DNA of 53,433 bases from a virus. Positions 34,565 through 43,025 of the stretch are shown here, in pieces (the first letter of the stretch is position 1; each line of letters begins with the position of its first letter). Both the position numbers and the translations under genes were made by a program. The notes beneath the pieces were generated by a model. It was given only the letters and a program-made list of their open reading frames with translations. It was not told where the DNA came from and made no database searches. Where the stretch lies: IMG/VR virus record IMGVR_UViG_3300030390_001591, positions 1 to 53,433 of that record; one strand, written 5' to 3'.

Positions 34565-34786
34565 ATGACACAGAAAAACCCTTTTGAAATTAGAGCTGAA
34601 ATGCTTCAAATGGCTAAAGATTATATGGACCAACAATACAAAATGAATATTCAACTTACTACTGGTATGTATGATCAAGGCCAAAAAACTATGATTGAAT
34701 TGCAAGATGCATACAAAATGTATTCAGTTGAAGATATGATGGAAAAAGCTAAAGAAATGTATTCTTTTGTCTCGAAGAAAGATTAA
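34565..34786 (+). CDS. Small conserved phage protein near gp43, unknown function
   Basis: This 73-residue helical protein opens NPFEIRAEMLQMAKDYMDQQ. Proteins of the same kind, with an NPFEIR-type start, occur beside gp43 in marine T4-like phages as far as I recall. It also faintly resembles phasin-like or helical bundle proteins. A good AAAGGAACAC ribosome site precedes the ATG. It is followed by the gp43 promoter. Confidence 0.6.
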   Translation: MTQKNPFEIRAEMLQMAKDYMDQQYKMNIQLTTGMYDQGQKTMIELQDAYKMYSVEDMMEKAKEMYSFVSKKD

Positions 34787-34789
34787 AGG

Positions 34790-34818
34790 TTTACATTACC
34801 TCTATATTATGTTATAAT
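34790..34818 (+). promoter_or_regulatory. Early-type sigma70 promoter of gp43
   Basis: TTTACA (34790-34795), 17 bp, TATAAT (34813-34818), with an extended TGT. It lies 23 bases before the TTG start of the polymerase gene. Confidence 0.9.
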
Positions 34819-34841
34819 TACTCTAATGACGGAGGAATGTT

Positions 34842-37445
34842 TTGAATAATTTTTATACATCTATCAATCGCCATAAAGGTGAAATTCTATATCGTGGTTA
34901 TACTGCTAACGGTACTCGGATTGAAAAACGTGAAAAGTTCGGTCCAACATTTTTTTTACCATCAAAGGATCCATCTAAATACCGATCCCTTGATGGTAAT
35001 TATTTAAACTCATATCAGTTTGATACAATGTATCAAGGTAAAGAATTTCTAGACACATACAAAGATATGGAAGGCGTGAAAGTCTACGGAACTAGGAATT
35101 ACGTTCATCAATATATTACAGATAACTTTCCAACTGATATAGAATTTAATCAGAAACATATTAATATAGTTAATTTTGATATTGAAGTTGCATCAGATGA
35201 TGGATTTCCTAGCCCAGATGAAGCATTACATCCAGTCATTTCAATAGCTTTAAAATCTAGTAAGTCATCCATATATCAGGTTTGGGGTCTAGACGAATAC
35301 GATCCTGCTAAAACTGAATTAGATATGGCGGGTGATCATATTAAGTATCACAAATGTGATACTGAGACTGAACTGCTAGTTTCATTTATAAACTATTGGA
35401 CCAAAAACTATCCAGACATCATTACTGGATGGTATATTAGACAATTTGATATTCCGTATTTAGTTAACAGAATCTGTAGGCTCGCCGGAGAAATACCGGG
35501 TGAAGATGGCCAAATAAAATGTAAACCAGCTCGTAGACTTTCTCCATGGAATAACGTCGGAACAGGTTCATCTCGAGGTCAAAAAAGTTCAAAATATGGT
35601 TATGAATTAGAAGGCATTCAAATCGCTGACTATATTGAATTATTTAAAAAGTTTGGTTATTCATACGGACCTCAAGAGTCCTATAAGCTAGATCATATTG
35701 CTTATACTGTCCTAGGTGAAAACAAACTATCATATGAAGAGCATGGTAATCTTCACAGTCTGTACAAAGCAGACCATCAGAAATTCATTGATTATAATAT
35801 TAAGGATGTTCAGCTTGTTGACCGAATCGATAGTAAGATGGGTCTTATCAACTTAGTTTTAACTATGGCCTATAAAGGTGGCGTTAATGTAAGTGATACT
35901 TTTGGCACTACGGCTATATGGGAATCGATCCTCTATCGCAGACTTCTTAAAAATGGTGTTATACCACCGGTCGAACAGATTTCTCAATGTATGTATGGTT
36001 TAGTCGGTAATCCAGACAATCAAACTTATGATGCAAATGGTTCGAAAGAAGCTCAACGCACTATCGCCGGTGGATATGTCAAACCACCGAAGCCAGGTGC
36101 TTATGATTGGGTAGTCTCATTCGACTTGAATTCTCTATACCCAAACATTATTGTGCAGTCTAATATTTCACCAGAGACTATTATTAGAGATAAAACTTGG
36201 AATCATTTTACTCAAGGTGTCAATCACTATTTAAATAACGATGATATTCAGACTGATGATTATTCAGTTTGTGCTAGTGGTGTTCCATTTAGTAAAAATA
36301 AACAAGGTATTATTCCTGAATTAATTGTTGAATATTATGCTGAACGTAGTGTAATTAAACAAAAAATGCTTAAAGTAAAACAAGAGTATGAGCAAACGAA
36401 AAATACGGCTCTTGAGTCAGAAATTAATCAGCTAGAAAATAATCAAATGGCTATCAAGATTCTACTTAATTCTTTGTATGGCGCAATGGCAAATAAGTAT
36501 TTTAAATATTTTGATAATGCTCTTGCTGAAAGCGTAACCCTTACCGGCCAACTTTCTATTAAATGGGCTGAACGAGCTATTAATAATGAAATGAATAAGG
36601 TACTTAAAACTAAAGGAAAAGATTATGTTATTGCTATTGACACTGATTCAGTCTATATTAATTTTGGGCCTCTTGTTGCTCAACTGGCGCCAAAGAACCC
36701 TGTTGAAGCATTGGACAAAATTTGTAAGACACACTTCGAACCCATGATTGCAGCAGCTTATGATAAATTATTTCATAAGCTGAATGCGTACACTCCTCGC
36801 ATGGAAATGGGTAGAGAAGTTATAGCCGATCGTGGCATATGGACAGCAAAGAAACGATATATTTTAAATGTTCATAACAACGAAGGTGTTCAATATTCTG
36901 AACCAAAACTTAAAATCATGGGTATTGAAGCTATCAAGTCTAGTACTCCTGAAGTAGTCCGTGATAAATTTAAAGAGATATTTAAGGTTATTATCAAAGG
37001 TAATGAGTTAAGTACTCGTAAGTTTATAAATGATTTTAAACAAGAATTCAAATTGTTATCGGCAGAAAAAGTTTCGTTTCCGCGTGGCGTATCTGAACTT
37101 GATAAGTGGAAAGATCGTCGAACTATCTATAAAAAAGGCACTCCGATACACGTGCGCGGTGCCTTATTATATAATAATCAAATTAAAGAAAAGTCTCTTG
37201 ACAAAAAACACGATATGATTCAGAAGGGTGAAAAAATTAAGTTCACTTATCTTAAAGTTCCAAATCCTATTAGGGAAAACGTCATTTCGTTTCCAGATTA
37301 TTTACCAGATTCTCTGCATCTAAACAAATATATAGATTATGACAAACAGTTTGAGAAAACATTTCTAGAGCCACTTGAACCGATATTAGATGCGGTTGGG
37401 TGGTCAGTAAATGAGCAAGCAACATTAGAGGATTTCTTTGGATGA
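34842..37445 (+). CDS. gp43: DNA polymerase gp43 (family B)
   Basis: This 867-residue replicative polymerase with 3'-5' exonuclease is T4 gp43-like (898 aa). The start is a TTG at 34842, five bases after GGAGGA; the nearby ATG at 34837 runs into a stop, and NNFYTSI matches the usual gp43 opening (T4: KEFYISI). Exonuclease motif I is [11 protein letters not shown] (about 111-121); polymerase motif [10 protein letters not shown] (about 428), motif [10 protein letters not shown] and motif C DTDSVY (about 599) are intact. The next gene starts within its stop codon (ATGA). Confidence 0.97.
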   Translation: MNNFYTSINRHKGEILYRGYTANGTRIEKREKFGPTFFLPSKDPSKYRSLDGNYLNSYQFDTMYQGKEFLDTYKDMEGVKVYGTRNYVHQYITDNFPTDIEFNQKHINIVNFDIEVASDDGFPSPDEALHPVISIALKSSKSSIYQVWGLDEYDPAKTELDMAGDHIKYHKCDTETELLVSFINYWTKNYPDIITGWYIRQFDIPYLVNRICRLAGEIPGEDGQIKCKPARRLSPWNNVGTGSSRGQKSSKYGYELEGIQIADYIELFKKFGYSYGPQESYKLDHIAYTVLGENKLSYEEHGNLHSLYKADHQKFIDYNIKDVQLVDRIDSKMGLINLVLTMAYKGGVNVSDTFGTTAIWESILYRRLLKNGVIPPVEQISQCMYGLVGNPDNQTYDANGSKEAQRTIAGGYVKPPKPGAYDWVVSFDLNSLYPNIIVQSNISPETIIRDKTWNHFTQGVNHYLNNDDIQTDDYSVCASGVPFSKNKQGIIPELIVEYYAERSVIKQKMLKVKQEYEQTKNTALESEINQLENNQMAIKILLNSLYGAMANKYFKYFDNALAESVTLTGQLSIKWAERAINNEMNKVLKTKGKDYVIAIDTDSVYINFGPLVAQLAPKNPVEALDKICKTHFEPMIAAAYDKLFHKLNAYTPRMEMGREVIADRGIWTAKKRYILNVHNNEGVQYSEPKLKIMGIEAIKSSTPEVVRDKFKEIFKVIIKGNELSTRKFINDFKQEFKLLSAEKVSFPRGVSELDKWKDRRTIYKKGTPIHVRGALLYNNQIKEKSLDKKHDMIQKGEKIKFTYLKVPNPIRENVISFPDYLPDSLHLNKYIDYDKQFEKTFLEPLEPILDAVGWSVNEQATLEDFFG

Positions 37446-38674
37446 CTAATATTAGTATCACTACTGAACCTACCGGGCGAAGCCCTGAACATAAATATTT
37501 CTTTGGAGAAAAGACGAAGTGTTTAGATAAGACTCGACCAAAGTATTATAAAGTTGGAGAGATGGAAGACTTTCTTCAACTTGCAGATTTGATGATGCCT
37601 AGGTTAATATCTCAATTGATTTATAAAGAACCTTTATGCCTTGAGACATGTAATATCAGATTTAAAATAATTACTAATGATGCAAGACATGAGCAATTTG
37701 TTAAGAATATGTTTGATGTATTGCCTGATGGGTTTGATCCTCAAGTTTATCCACATAGTGTGCATGATTCTGATTGGACGATTTGGCATAATACAGAATT
37801 AAAGGTCGATGAACCAAAAATCTATGTAAATCTTGATACTAAAACTATGTTAATTGCTGGGACAACATTTCTAGGTGAAATCAAAAAAGGTATATTTGGT
37901 ATAGTTAGTTTTGAACTACCAAGATATGATATTTTACCAATGCATTGCAGTGCCTTTACATATAATGATACAACTAATTTAATGTTTGGATTAAGTGGCA
38001 CAGGTAAAACAACTCTTAGTAGTGATCCAGAATATCAATTGATTAGCGACGATGAAGTATCTTGGAATCAAGATGGAATTGAAATGATTGAGACTGGTTG
38101 TTATGCAAAAAGTGAAGGGTTAACACCAGAGACACATAAGACTATATTTGATGCAGTAGAAAAAGCAAGATCAGAAGATTGCTTAGTTGTAGAAAATCCA
38201 GGTGTACCAAACGCAAGATTAAGTTATCCTATCACTTGTGTTGAAAACGCGTATCATGAACCTCAACAATTTAATCATCCAACTAATATCTTTTTTCTTA
38301 CTATGGATGCGAAAGGTGTGTTTCCTCCGGTATCTAAAATTTCTGGTGAGACTGTCCGCCGCTTCTTTGAAACTGGATACACGAGCCAAATGCCTGGAAC
38401 TGAACAGGGAGCAACAGAAATCAAGCCACTGTTTAGTCCATGTTATGGTTCTCCTTTTATGCCAAGACCAATACATGTTTATAGTGATTTGCTAATGCAA
38501 AAAATTCAGTCTAATAATTGCAATGTATATCTTATTAATACTGGTATGGATAAAGCTGGTCAAAGATATCCATTAGACTTTACTAGAAATTGTGTCAAGG
38601 GAGCTATTAGACGTAGTACTCATGACGATAGCGAAAATGTGCTAAACATTCTAGAAAGCTTAATAAATGATTAA
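37442..38674 (+). CDS. Compact PEP carboxykinase homologue (PckA-like)
   Basis: This 410-residue protein resembles ATP-dependent phosphoenolpyruvate carboxykinase (E. coli PckA 540 aa), which makes PEP from oxaloacetate. Despite shortening at both ends, the active-site residues align: TGRSP (Arg13 for Arg65), GEIKKGIF (Lys148/Lys149), MHCSA (His168 for His232), P-loop [11 protein letters not shown] (183-193), ISDDE (Asp203/Asp204), ARLSYP (Arg259 for Arg333) and the C-terminal Arg375/Thr381 pair. [11 protein letters not shown] and [15 protein letters not shown] also match. The first about 50 and last about 50 residues of PckA are missing. It overlaps gp43 by four bases (ATGA), so it is probably early. 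Enzyme activity is not proven; it could be a related kinase. Confidence 0.8.
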   Translation: MTNISITTEPTGRSPEHKYFFGEKTKCLDKTRPKYYKVGEMEDFLQLADLMMPRLISQLIYKEPLCLETCNIRFKIITNDARHEQFVKNMFDVLPDGFDPQVYPHSVHDSDWTIWHNTELKVDEPKIYVNLDTKTMLIAGTTFLGEIKKGIFGIVSFELPRYDILPMHCSAFTYNDTTNLMFGLSGTGKTTLSSDPEYQLISDDEVSWNQDGIEMIETGCYAKSEGLTPETHKTIFDAVEKARSEDCLVVENPGVPNARLSYPITCVENAYHEPQQFNHPTNIFFLTMDAKGVFPPVSKISGETVRRFFETGYTSQMPGTEQGATEIKPLFSPCYGSPFMPRPIHVYSDLLMQKIQSNNCNVYLINTGMDKAGQRYPLDFTRNCVKGAIRRSTHDDSENVLNILESLIND

Positions 38675-39383
38675 TTTTATTTTTGATGTTGATGGAACCC
38701 TTACTCCAAGTAGAGGACAAATGGATCCAAAGTTCTCTTCGTTCTTTTTTGACTTTTGTACACTAAACAACGTATATCTTGTTACTGGCAGTGATATTCA
38801 AAAAACACGAGAGCAAGTTGGAGAAGTTATTTGGGGAATGACTAAGCGTAATTATCAATGTTCTGGTAATGATGTATGGGAACGTGGTAAGAATATTCGT
38901 ACTTCTACTTTAAAGTTACCGGATGAAATGTGGAGCTATTTAAATAAAGCAATCACTGACAGTTCATTTCCAGTTCAAAATGGACAACATATTGAGGAAC
39001 GTCCTGGGTTATATAACTTGTCTATTCCAGGAAGAAATATAGGTAATCGTACTCGAATTCAATATGTAGCATATGATAATCATACTAACGAAAGAAATAA
39101 TATTGCTGCTAAGCTACAAGAGCAATTTCCATTGTTTGAATTCAAAGTTGCTGGAGAAACTGGTATAGATATTACTGCTATAGGAAATAATAAATCACAA
39201 ATTCTTAATGATTTTGATCCTTCAGATGTTATCTATTTCTTTGGAGACAAGTGTGATAAAGGTGGAAATGATCATGAAATCGCATTAGCTGTACATGATC
39301 GTGGAGGAGAAAATAGTACATATCAAGTAAATAGTTGGGAAGACACATTTTCTTATTTACAAGCTGTTAAAAATGTGGTATAA
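38667..39383 (+). CDS. Phosphomannomutase (eukaryote-type HAD)
   Basis: This 238-residue protein resembles the HAD-type alpha-phosphomannomutase of eukaryotes (PMM1/PMM2, about 250 aa), which interconverts mannose-6-P and mannose-1-P for GDP-mannose synthesis. FDVDGTLTPSR (Asp7 nucleophile, Asp9 acid/base), VTGSDIQKTREQVGE, the PGLYNLSIPGRNIG cap motif and the FFGDKCDKGGNDHEIALA metal-binding loop are all recognisable. It overlaps the PckA-like gene by eight bases. The product could feed a sugar used by the nucleotide-sugar dehydrogenase at 47019, but this link is inference. Confidence 0.78.
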   Translation: MINFIFDVDGTLTPSRGQMDPKFSSFFFDFCTLNNVYLVTGSDIQKTREQVGEVIWGMTKRNYQCSGNDVWERGKNIRTSTLKLPDEMWSYLNKAITDSSFPVQNGQHIEERPGLYNLSIPGRNIGNRTRIQYVAYDNHTNERNNIAAKLQEQFPLFEFKVAGETGIDITAIGNNKSQILNDFDPSDVIYFFGDKCDKGGNDHEIALAVHDRGGENSTYQVNSWEDTFSYLQAVKNVV

Positions 39384-39384
39384 T
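39356..39384 (+). promoter_or_regulatory. Early-type sigma70 promoter
   Basis: TTTACA (39356-39361), 17 bp, TATAAT (39379-39384), with an extended TGTGG. It overlaps the end of the phosphomannomutase gene and lies 26 bases before the next start codon. Confidence 0.85.
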
Positions 39385-39410
39385 AATTCTATATAATAAT
39401 GGAGAACTAC

Positions 39411-39824
39411 ATGACTAAAGTATGGTTTAATGACATTGAGCAAATGCATGAAAAGTTTGGTGTCAACGATTGGTTCGAAGCCAATAAAGATAACAAAGAA
39501 TTGATGGCAAAATATCTTGCATTTCGTATGTCAATGATTAAAGAAGAATATGACGAGACCATGGATGCCATCGAAGCAAAAGATGCTGAAGAAGTAGTTG
39601 ACGGTCTAATTGATATGTGTGTATTTGCTATTGGTACTCTTGAAGTATTAGGTGTTAATGGCAATGAAGCGTGGACAAAAGTGTTTAATGCTAATATGAC
39701 TAAATCTCCTGGTGTTAAGCCTGGTCGTCCTAATCCATTTGGATTACCTGATTTGCTTAAGCCTGAAGGATGGACCGCACCAACTCATAGAGGTAATCAT
39801 GGAAGTCTCAGCGACATTCTTTAA
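39411..39824 (+). CDS. MazG/PRA-PH-like nucleotide pyrophosphohydrolase
   Basis: This 137-residue protein resembles all-alpha NTP pyrophosphohydrolases of the phosphoribosyl-ATP type. Characteristic features are FNDIEQMHEKFGVNDWFEAN, the acidic helix IKEEYDETMDAIEAKD (E-E-x-x-E) and the second helix EEVVDGLIDMCVFAIGTLEV (ExxxDxxxD). The C-terminal end NMTKSPGVKPGRPNPFG is usual in phage versions. Likely role: hydrolysing non-canonical or host nucleotides, for example dCTP, though the substrate is unknown. The start at 39411 is chosen because GGAGAA precedes it, rather than the in-frame ATG at 39399. Confidence 0.75.
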   Translation: MTKVWFNDIEQMHEKFGVNDWFEANKDNKELMAKYLAFRMSMIKEEYDETMDAIEAKDAEEVVDGLIDMCVFAIGTLEVLGVNGNEAWTKVFNANMTKSPGVKPGRPNPFGLPDLLKPEGWTAPTHRGNHGSLSDIL

Positions 39825-40734
39825 ATCTATATACGATAACAAAACTAATCGTAAAATGAAATTCAGCGGCTTCTCTCAATTTGAGAAGCTGTTGTATAAA
39901 CTATCTGAAATACCAAGAGAGGGCAAACGCGATGCTGAACTTATATCACCGGCTAGTTATGTTGATAGTACGACTCGGGCAAACAAAAATGTTTTGGATT
40001 GGTCAGGTTGGGCTGCTGTTGATGTTGATGATCATGAGTTTCAAGGAAACCTAGAGAATGAGTTACGTAATCGTTTCGGCAGTCTTTCTTATGTTTGTTA
40101 TAGTACTGCTAGTAGTTCCAACCGCCATCCAAAGTTTAGACTTGTCTTCCCACTTAACACATCAATTGAATCTACTAAAATCCGTCATTTCTGGTTCTCG
40201 CTCAATAAAGAACTCGGAGAAATCGGAGATGGACAGACTAAAGATTTATCTCGAATGTATTATATCCCTGCAACGTATGCTGGCGCTAACAATTTTATAT
40301 TCAGTAATATTGGTGATAGCATTGATCCTCACGAGTTAATGGCAAAACATGCCTACGCTGAAAAGCGAGGTTCGTCATTTATAGATAGATTATCCCCAGA
40401 AATGCAAACTCAGATTATAGAACATCGCAAGACTAAGATGGAAAATACTAATGTGGTCTGGTCCGGATATCGTGATTGTCCATTTATTAATAAGAATCAT
40501 ATTAAAGAATGGTTTACTATATCTGGTACTGATAACTCAGGTCGATACGCGATGATATATAAAATTATGGTATCAACAGCATTGAGCGCTATCAAGAAAC
40601 AATATCCAATATCAGCATACGAGATAGAGCAATTAGTAAGAGAACTTGATAATGAAACAACCCGTAAATATGAGAAAAGACCATTAAACATAGAAGCGGA
40701 TAGGGCTATAGAATATGCATATAAAAATGCATAA
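39799..40734 (+). CDS. Primase-polymerase (AEP)-like protein
   Basis: This 311-residue protein appears to belong to the archaeo-eukaryotic primase-like fold found in plasmid and phage replication proteins. An AAVDVDDHEF motif (Asp75, Asp77) fits the hhhDhD metal site, and CYSTASSSNRHPKFRLVFPL (100-119) is the usual STxSxxxxxPRxRxxxPL strand. KDLSRMYYIPA (148-158) is the DxSRxxYxP motif. A C-terminal helical part (about 220-311; AMIYKIMVSTALSAIKKQYP) resembles PriCT domains. It begins inside the preceding gene (26-base overlap) with AGAGG upstream. The T4-type replisome has a separate primase (gp61), not present here. The assignment is moderate. Confidence 0.6.
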   Translation: MEVSATFFKSIYDNKTNRKMKFSGFSQFEKLLYKLSEIPREGKRDAELISPASYVDSTTRANKNVLDWSGWAAVDVDDHEFQGNLENELRNRFGSLSYVCYSTASSSNRHPKFRLVFPLNTSIESTKIRHFWFSLNKELGEIGDGQTKDLSRMYYIPATYAGANNFIFSNIGDSIDPHELMAKHAYAEKRGSSFIDRLSPEMQTQIIEHRKTKMENTNVVWSGYRDCPFINKNHIKEWFTISGTDNSGRYAMIYKIMVSTALSAIKKQYPISAYEIEQLVRELDNETTRKYEKRPLNIEADRAIEYAYKNA

Positions 40735-40742
40735 AGGCTAAA

Positions 40743-40774
40743 TTAACTGTGTACATTGCCTTAAAACTGTGGTA
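40743..40774 (+). repeat. Promoter repeat, copy 2
   Basis: This stretch matches 22146-22177 at 31 of 32 positions. In this copy, ACTGTGGT (40766-40773) is repeated in tandem (40774-40781), so the downstream sequence is shifted by eight bases relative to copy 1. Confidence 0.9.
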
Positions 40775-40786
40775 CTGTGGTATCAT
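40750..40786 (+). promoter_or_regulatory. Early-type promoter with 8-bp duplication
   Basis: TGTACA (40750-40755) has no good -10 at 17 bp (TACTGT there). After the tandem duplication, TATCAT (40781-40786) lies 25 bp away, behind TGG, as an extended -10. The promoter may work through the extended -10 alone or be weakened. An AAAGGAGA ribosome site follows. Confidence 0.55.
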
Positions 40787-40801
40787 ACAAAGGAGATACT
40801 G

Positions 40802-40990
40802 ATGAACCTATTCACTCAAACAATCGCTAATCAAATCCCTACAGGTCTAGATCGTTACGATCAAATCTTCGCTGCTAAGAGACTCATCCTTGCATCAGAT
40901 TCTCCTATTCTAGCTACATGCAGAGAGACTCTAGAAGAAATCGAAGAAATCATCTTCCAACGAGACACAAAGGAATTAACAGATGCTTGA
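40802..40990 (+). CDS. Small protein of unknown function
   Basis: This 62-residue protein starts at an ATG after AAAGGAGATACTG. It is helical (FTQTIANQIPTGLDRYDQIF; ETLEEIEEIIFQRDTKEL). No domain recognised. It is the first gene after the duplicated promoter and overlaps the next gene by eight bases. Confidence 0.65.
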   Translation: MNLFTQTIANQIPTGLDRYDQIFAAKRLILASDSPILATCRETLEEIEEIIFQRDTKELTDA

Positions 40991-41141
40991 TACAGAAACT
41001 CAGAAATTAGTAAAAGACTATCTTAACAAAGGTGGTAAAATCGTTAAATATCGTCCTGGATATGCTAAAACTGAACCTCGGCGTTTTAAATATTCTGTTG
41101 CAAATCAAGGCCGTAAAACAGTAACTTTGAAAGGTTATTAA
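40983..41141 (+). CDS. Small basic protein of unknown function
   Basis: This 52-residue basic protein runs from an ATG six bases after AAGGA to a TAA at 41139-41141. It contains LVKDYLNKGGKIVKYRPGYA and RRFKYSVANQGRKT, a pattern suggesting nucleic-acid binding. It starts inside the preceding gene and ends directly before the next start codon. Confidence 0.6.
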   Translation: MLDTETQKLVKDYLNKGGKIVKYRPGYAKTEPRRFKYSVANQGRKTVTLKGY

Positions 41142-41513
41142 ATGAAAGATAAGTATTCAATTAAATTTCTGCAAAAATGTGCAGAAGTACAAATCAAAAA
41201 AAGTAATGATTATCAAAACCCAAATTCTCGAGTAAAGCAGGCCGATTACTATCCTCGCGGCTGTGCTACTATTCTTGACACAATGGCTGCAAAAGTTCTT
41301 CGTATGCAATCTGTTCTTGAAGCTATGGAATTAGATCCAAATTACGTGCCAAATTTTGAGTCACTCGAAGATTCATGTGTTGATATTACCAACTACGCAT
41401 CCTTCTTTGCTGCCTATATGAATAGTGCTATTGATGGTCAGACTGATGAGCGTGATTTTTTAAATCGTCCTATAGCACTCAAAGGAAAACCAAATGAGAT
41501 CGTTCAGCCTTAA
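41142..41513 (+). CDS. Nmad1-like (nucleotide modification associated) protein
   Basis: This 123-residue protein resembles the nucleotide-modification-associated domain 1 family, small helical proteins found near DNA modification genes in phages. The KKSNDYQNPNSR motif, TMAAKVLRMQSVLEAMELD and the ending SLEDSCVDITNYASFFAAYM are the family-like pieces. It follows the preceding stop codon directly (TAA then ATG). The assignment is by pattern memory and needs a profile search. Function unknown; possibly a nucleotide-binding regulator. Confidence 0.5.
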   Translation: MKDKYSIKFLQKCAEVQIKKSNDYQNPNSRVKQADYYPRGCATILDTMAAKVLRMQSVLEAMELDPNYVPNFESLEDSCVDITNYASFFAAYMNSAIDGQTDERDFLNRPIALKGKPNEIVQP

Positions 41514-41973
41514 AGATATAAATTTGATAGAACTCTTGGCAAAAGCAAAGGCTGAGAGTCAACTTATTTTTGACAAAGAGTCTACTCGAAAGGGTAGAAC
41601 TCTTAATGATATTACTGTTACTAATATGTACGGTCTTGCGGCTGAACAGTTTCTTATTGAAAAATGTAATTTCACCGATAATCCTTTACCATATCAGGAT
41701 GTAATATCTCCAGAAGGTATTGATGTTGAAGTAAAGGTGACGAAGGTTTTTAATTACATTCCCGATGTATTACGTCGTTTGAAAGAAAAGCGGAAAAAGT
41801 ACCCTAGTTTATATCAGCCTGATTGGGTTTTCATATATACCAATAATAAAAAAACCCGCGAATACGTATTTGCTGGCACATACAAATGGAATGGTAACAC
41901 ATATGTTACTAAAGATTGGTCTTTAGAAATTGATAGAGAATTTCTTGCTAACTATGGAGGAGCAAATAATTGA
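41494..41973 (+). CDS. Possible PD-(D/E)xK-type nuclease
   Basis: This 159-residue protein contains GIDVEVKVTKVF (about residues 74-85), which fits the D...ExK core of restriction-like nucleases, and GLAAEQFLIEKCNF (about 47-60), a helix with a typical acidic residue. A later segment, QPDWVFIYTNNK, resembles the second strand of such folds. It overlaps its neighbours by 20 and 4 bases. No family name is certain; the target (DNA, modified DNA or RNA) is unknown. Confidence 0.45.
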   Translation: MRSFSLKDINLIELLAKAKAESQLIFDKESTRKGRTLNDITVTNMYGLAAEQFLIEKCNFTDNPLPYQDVISPEGIDVEVKVTKVFNYIPDVLRRLKEKRKKYPSLYQPDWVFIYTNNKKTREYVFAGTYKWNGNTYVTKDWSLEIDREFLANYGGANN

Positions 41974-42329
41974 AATCTGGAAAAGTCTGGGGAATGACTG
42001 AACTTATTGAAGCTAATGGTACTTTAGAATTTCATCGTATTGAAATGGAAGCTACAGGAGTATGTTCAAAACATCTTCATGAATATAAATGGAATGGCTT
42101 TTATATTGAGTCAGGTATAATGCTTGTACGCGTATGGCAAAATGATTACGATTTAATTGATGAAACTGTTTTACAAGCCGGTGAATATACCAAAGTTAAA
42201 CCAGGTGTTTATCATCAATTTGAATGTATTGAACCTGGTGTAGCTTTTGAGTTATATTGGGCTGAGTTTAACCACAACGATATCATAAGAGAAACTGTAG
42301 GGAGATCAGACAATGAGGGAATTTATTAA
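41970..42329 (+). CDS. Cupin-fold protein
   Basis: This 119-residue protein has the two cupin motifs: SKHLHEYKWNGFYIESG (metal-binding His pair) and KPGVYHQFECIEPGVAFELY. Such short cupins include sugar isomerases and epimerases and other metal-binding proteins. The start is TTG at 41970, seven bases after GGAGGAG and overlapping the preceding stop codon. It could act on nucleotide sugars made by neighbouring genes, but no substrate is visible. Confidence 0.7.
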   Translation: MKSGKVWGMTELIEANGTLEFHRIEMEATGVCSKHLHEYKWNGFYIESGIMLVRVWQNDYDLIDETVLQAGEYTKVKPGVYHQFECIEPGVAFELYWAEFNHNDIIRETVGRSDNEGIY

Positions 42330-42618
42330 TGATGCTTGGAACAGCGTCATGGATGCAAATATTAATCCTTTAAAGAATATACCCAATCTTCAAGTTAGAC
42401 ATTTGATTATGCAAATACTGGCTTGGATGTGGGTTTCCGTGTGCTCTATGTACATAGGAAGTATTATGTTTTGGGGTATTAATGCAATTGTTCATACATT
42501 ATTATTAGCAGCAATTGTGATTACAGTCGGCACATTTGATACTGCAAAGCGCAATCCTAAACTTTTCAATAGAATTGACGGGTATAATGGCCGCAGAAAT
42601 AATGGAGAACACGACTAG
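42313..42618 (+). CDS. Small membrane protein
   Basis: This 101-residue protein has two hydrophobic segments, about residues 32-55 (LIMQILAWMWVSVCSMYIGS) and 54-73 (IMFWGINAIVHTLLLAAIVI), followed by a hydrophilic tail (RNPKLFNRIDGYNGRRNNGE). It is probably an inner membrane protein. It overlaps the cupin gene by 17 bases and ends at the base where the next gene starts. No family known to me. Confidence 0.65.
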   Translation: MREFINDAWNSVMDANINPLKNIPNLQVRHLIMQILAWMWVSVCSMYIGSIMFWGINAIVHTLLLAAIVITVGTFDTAKRNPKLFNRIDGYNGRRNNGEHD

Positions 42619-43025
42619 TGAAAATAGGATTTACTTGTAGTACTTTTGATTTACTTCATGCTGGACATGTATCTATGCTCAGAGAAGCAAAGTCGCAATG
42701 CGACTATTTGATTTGTGGTCTGCAAGTAAATCCTAATGTTGATCGTAAAGAAAAGAACTCTCCAATACAAAATATTGTGGAAAGGCAAGTACAGCTTTCC
42801 GCAATAAAATATGTTGATGAGGTCATTATTTATTGTACAGAAGCCGATTTACTTGATATAATAAACATGTATCCAATTAATGTTAGGATACTTGGTGAAG
42901 AGTACAGAAGCAAGGATTTTACCGGTAAAGATGAATGCCGTAACCGTGGAATTGATTTGTATTTTAACAAACGTGATCATCGCTTTTCAACTAGCGATCT
43001 AAGAAAGAGAGTATGCGAACAATGA
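42618..43025 (+). CDS. Glycerol-3-phosphate cytidylyltransferase-like nucleotidyltransferase
   Basis: This 135-residue protein belongs to the cytidylyltransferase family (TagD-like, about 130 aa). FTCSTFDLLHAGHVSMLREA contains the HxGH catalytic motif (residues 14-17, HAGH), and the C-terminal HRFSTSDLRKRV corresponds to the ISTSxLR nucleotide-binding motif. TagD makes CDP-glycerol from glycerol-3-phosphate; related enzymes use other phosphates. The start is a GTG at 42618. The true substrate is unknown. Confidence 0.8.
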   Translation: MKIGFTCSTFDLLHAGHVSMLREAKSQCDYLICGLQVNPNVDRKEKNSPIQNIVERQVQLSAIKYVDEVIIYCTEADLLDIINMYPINVRILGEEYRSKDFTGKDECRNRGIDLYFNKRDHRFSTSDLRKRVCEQ

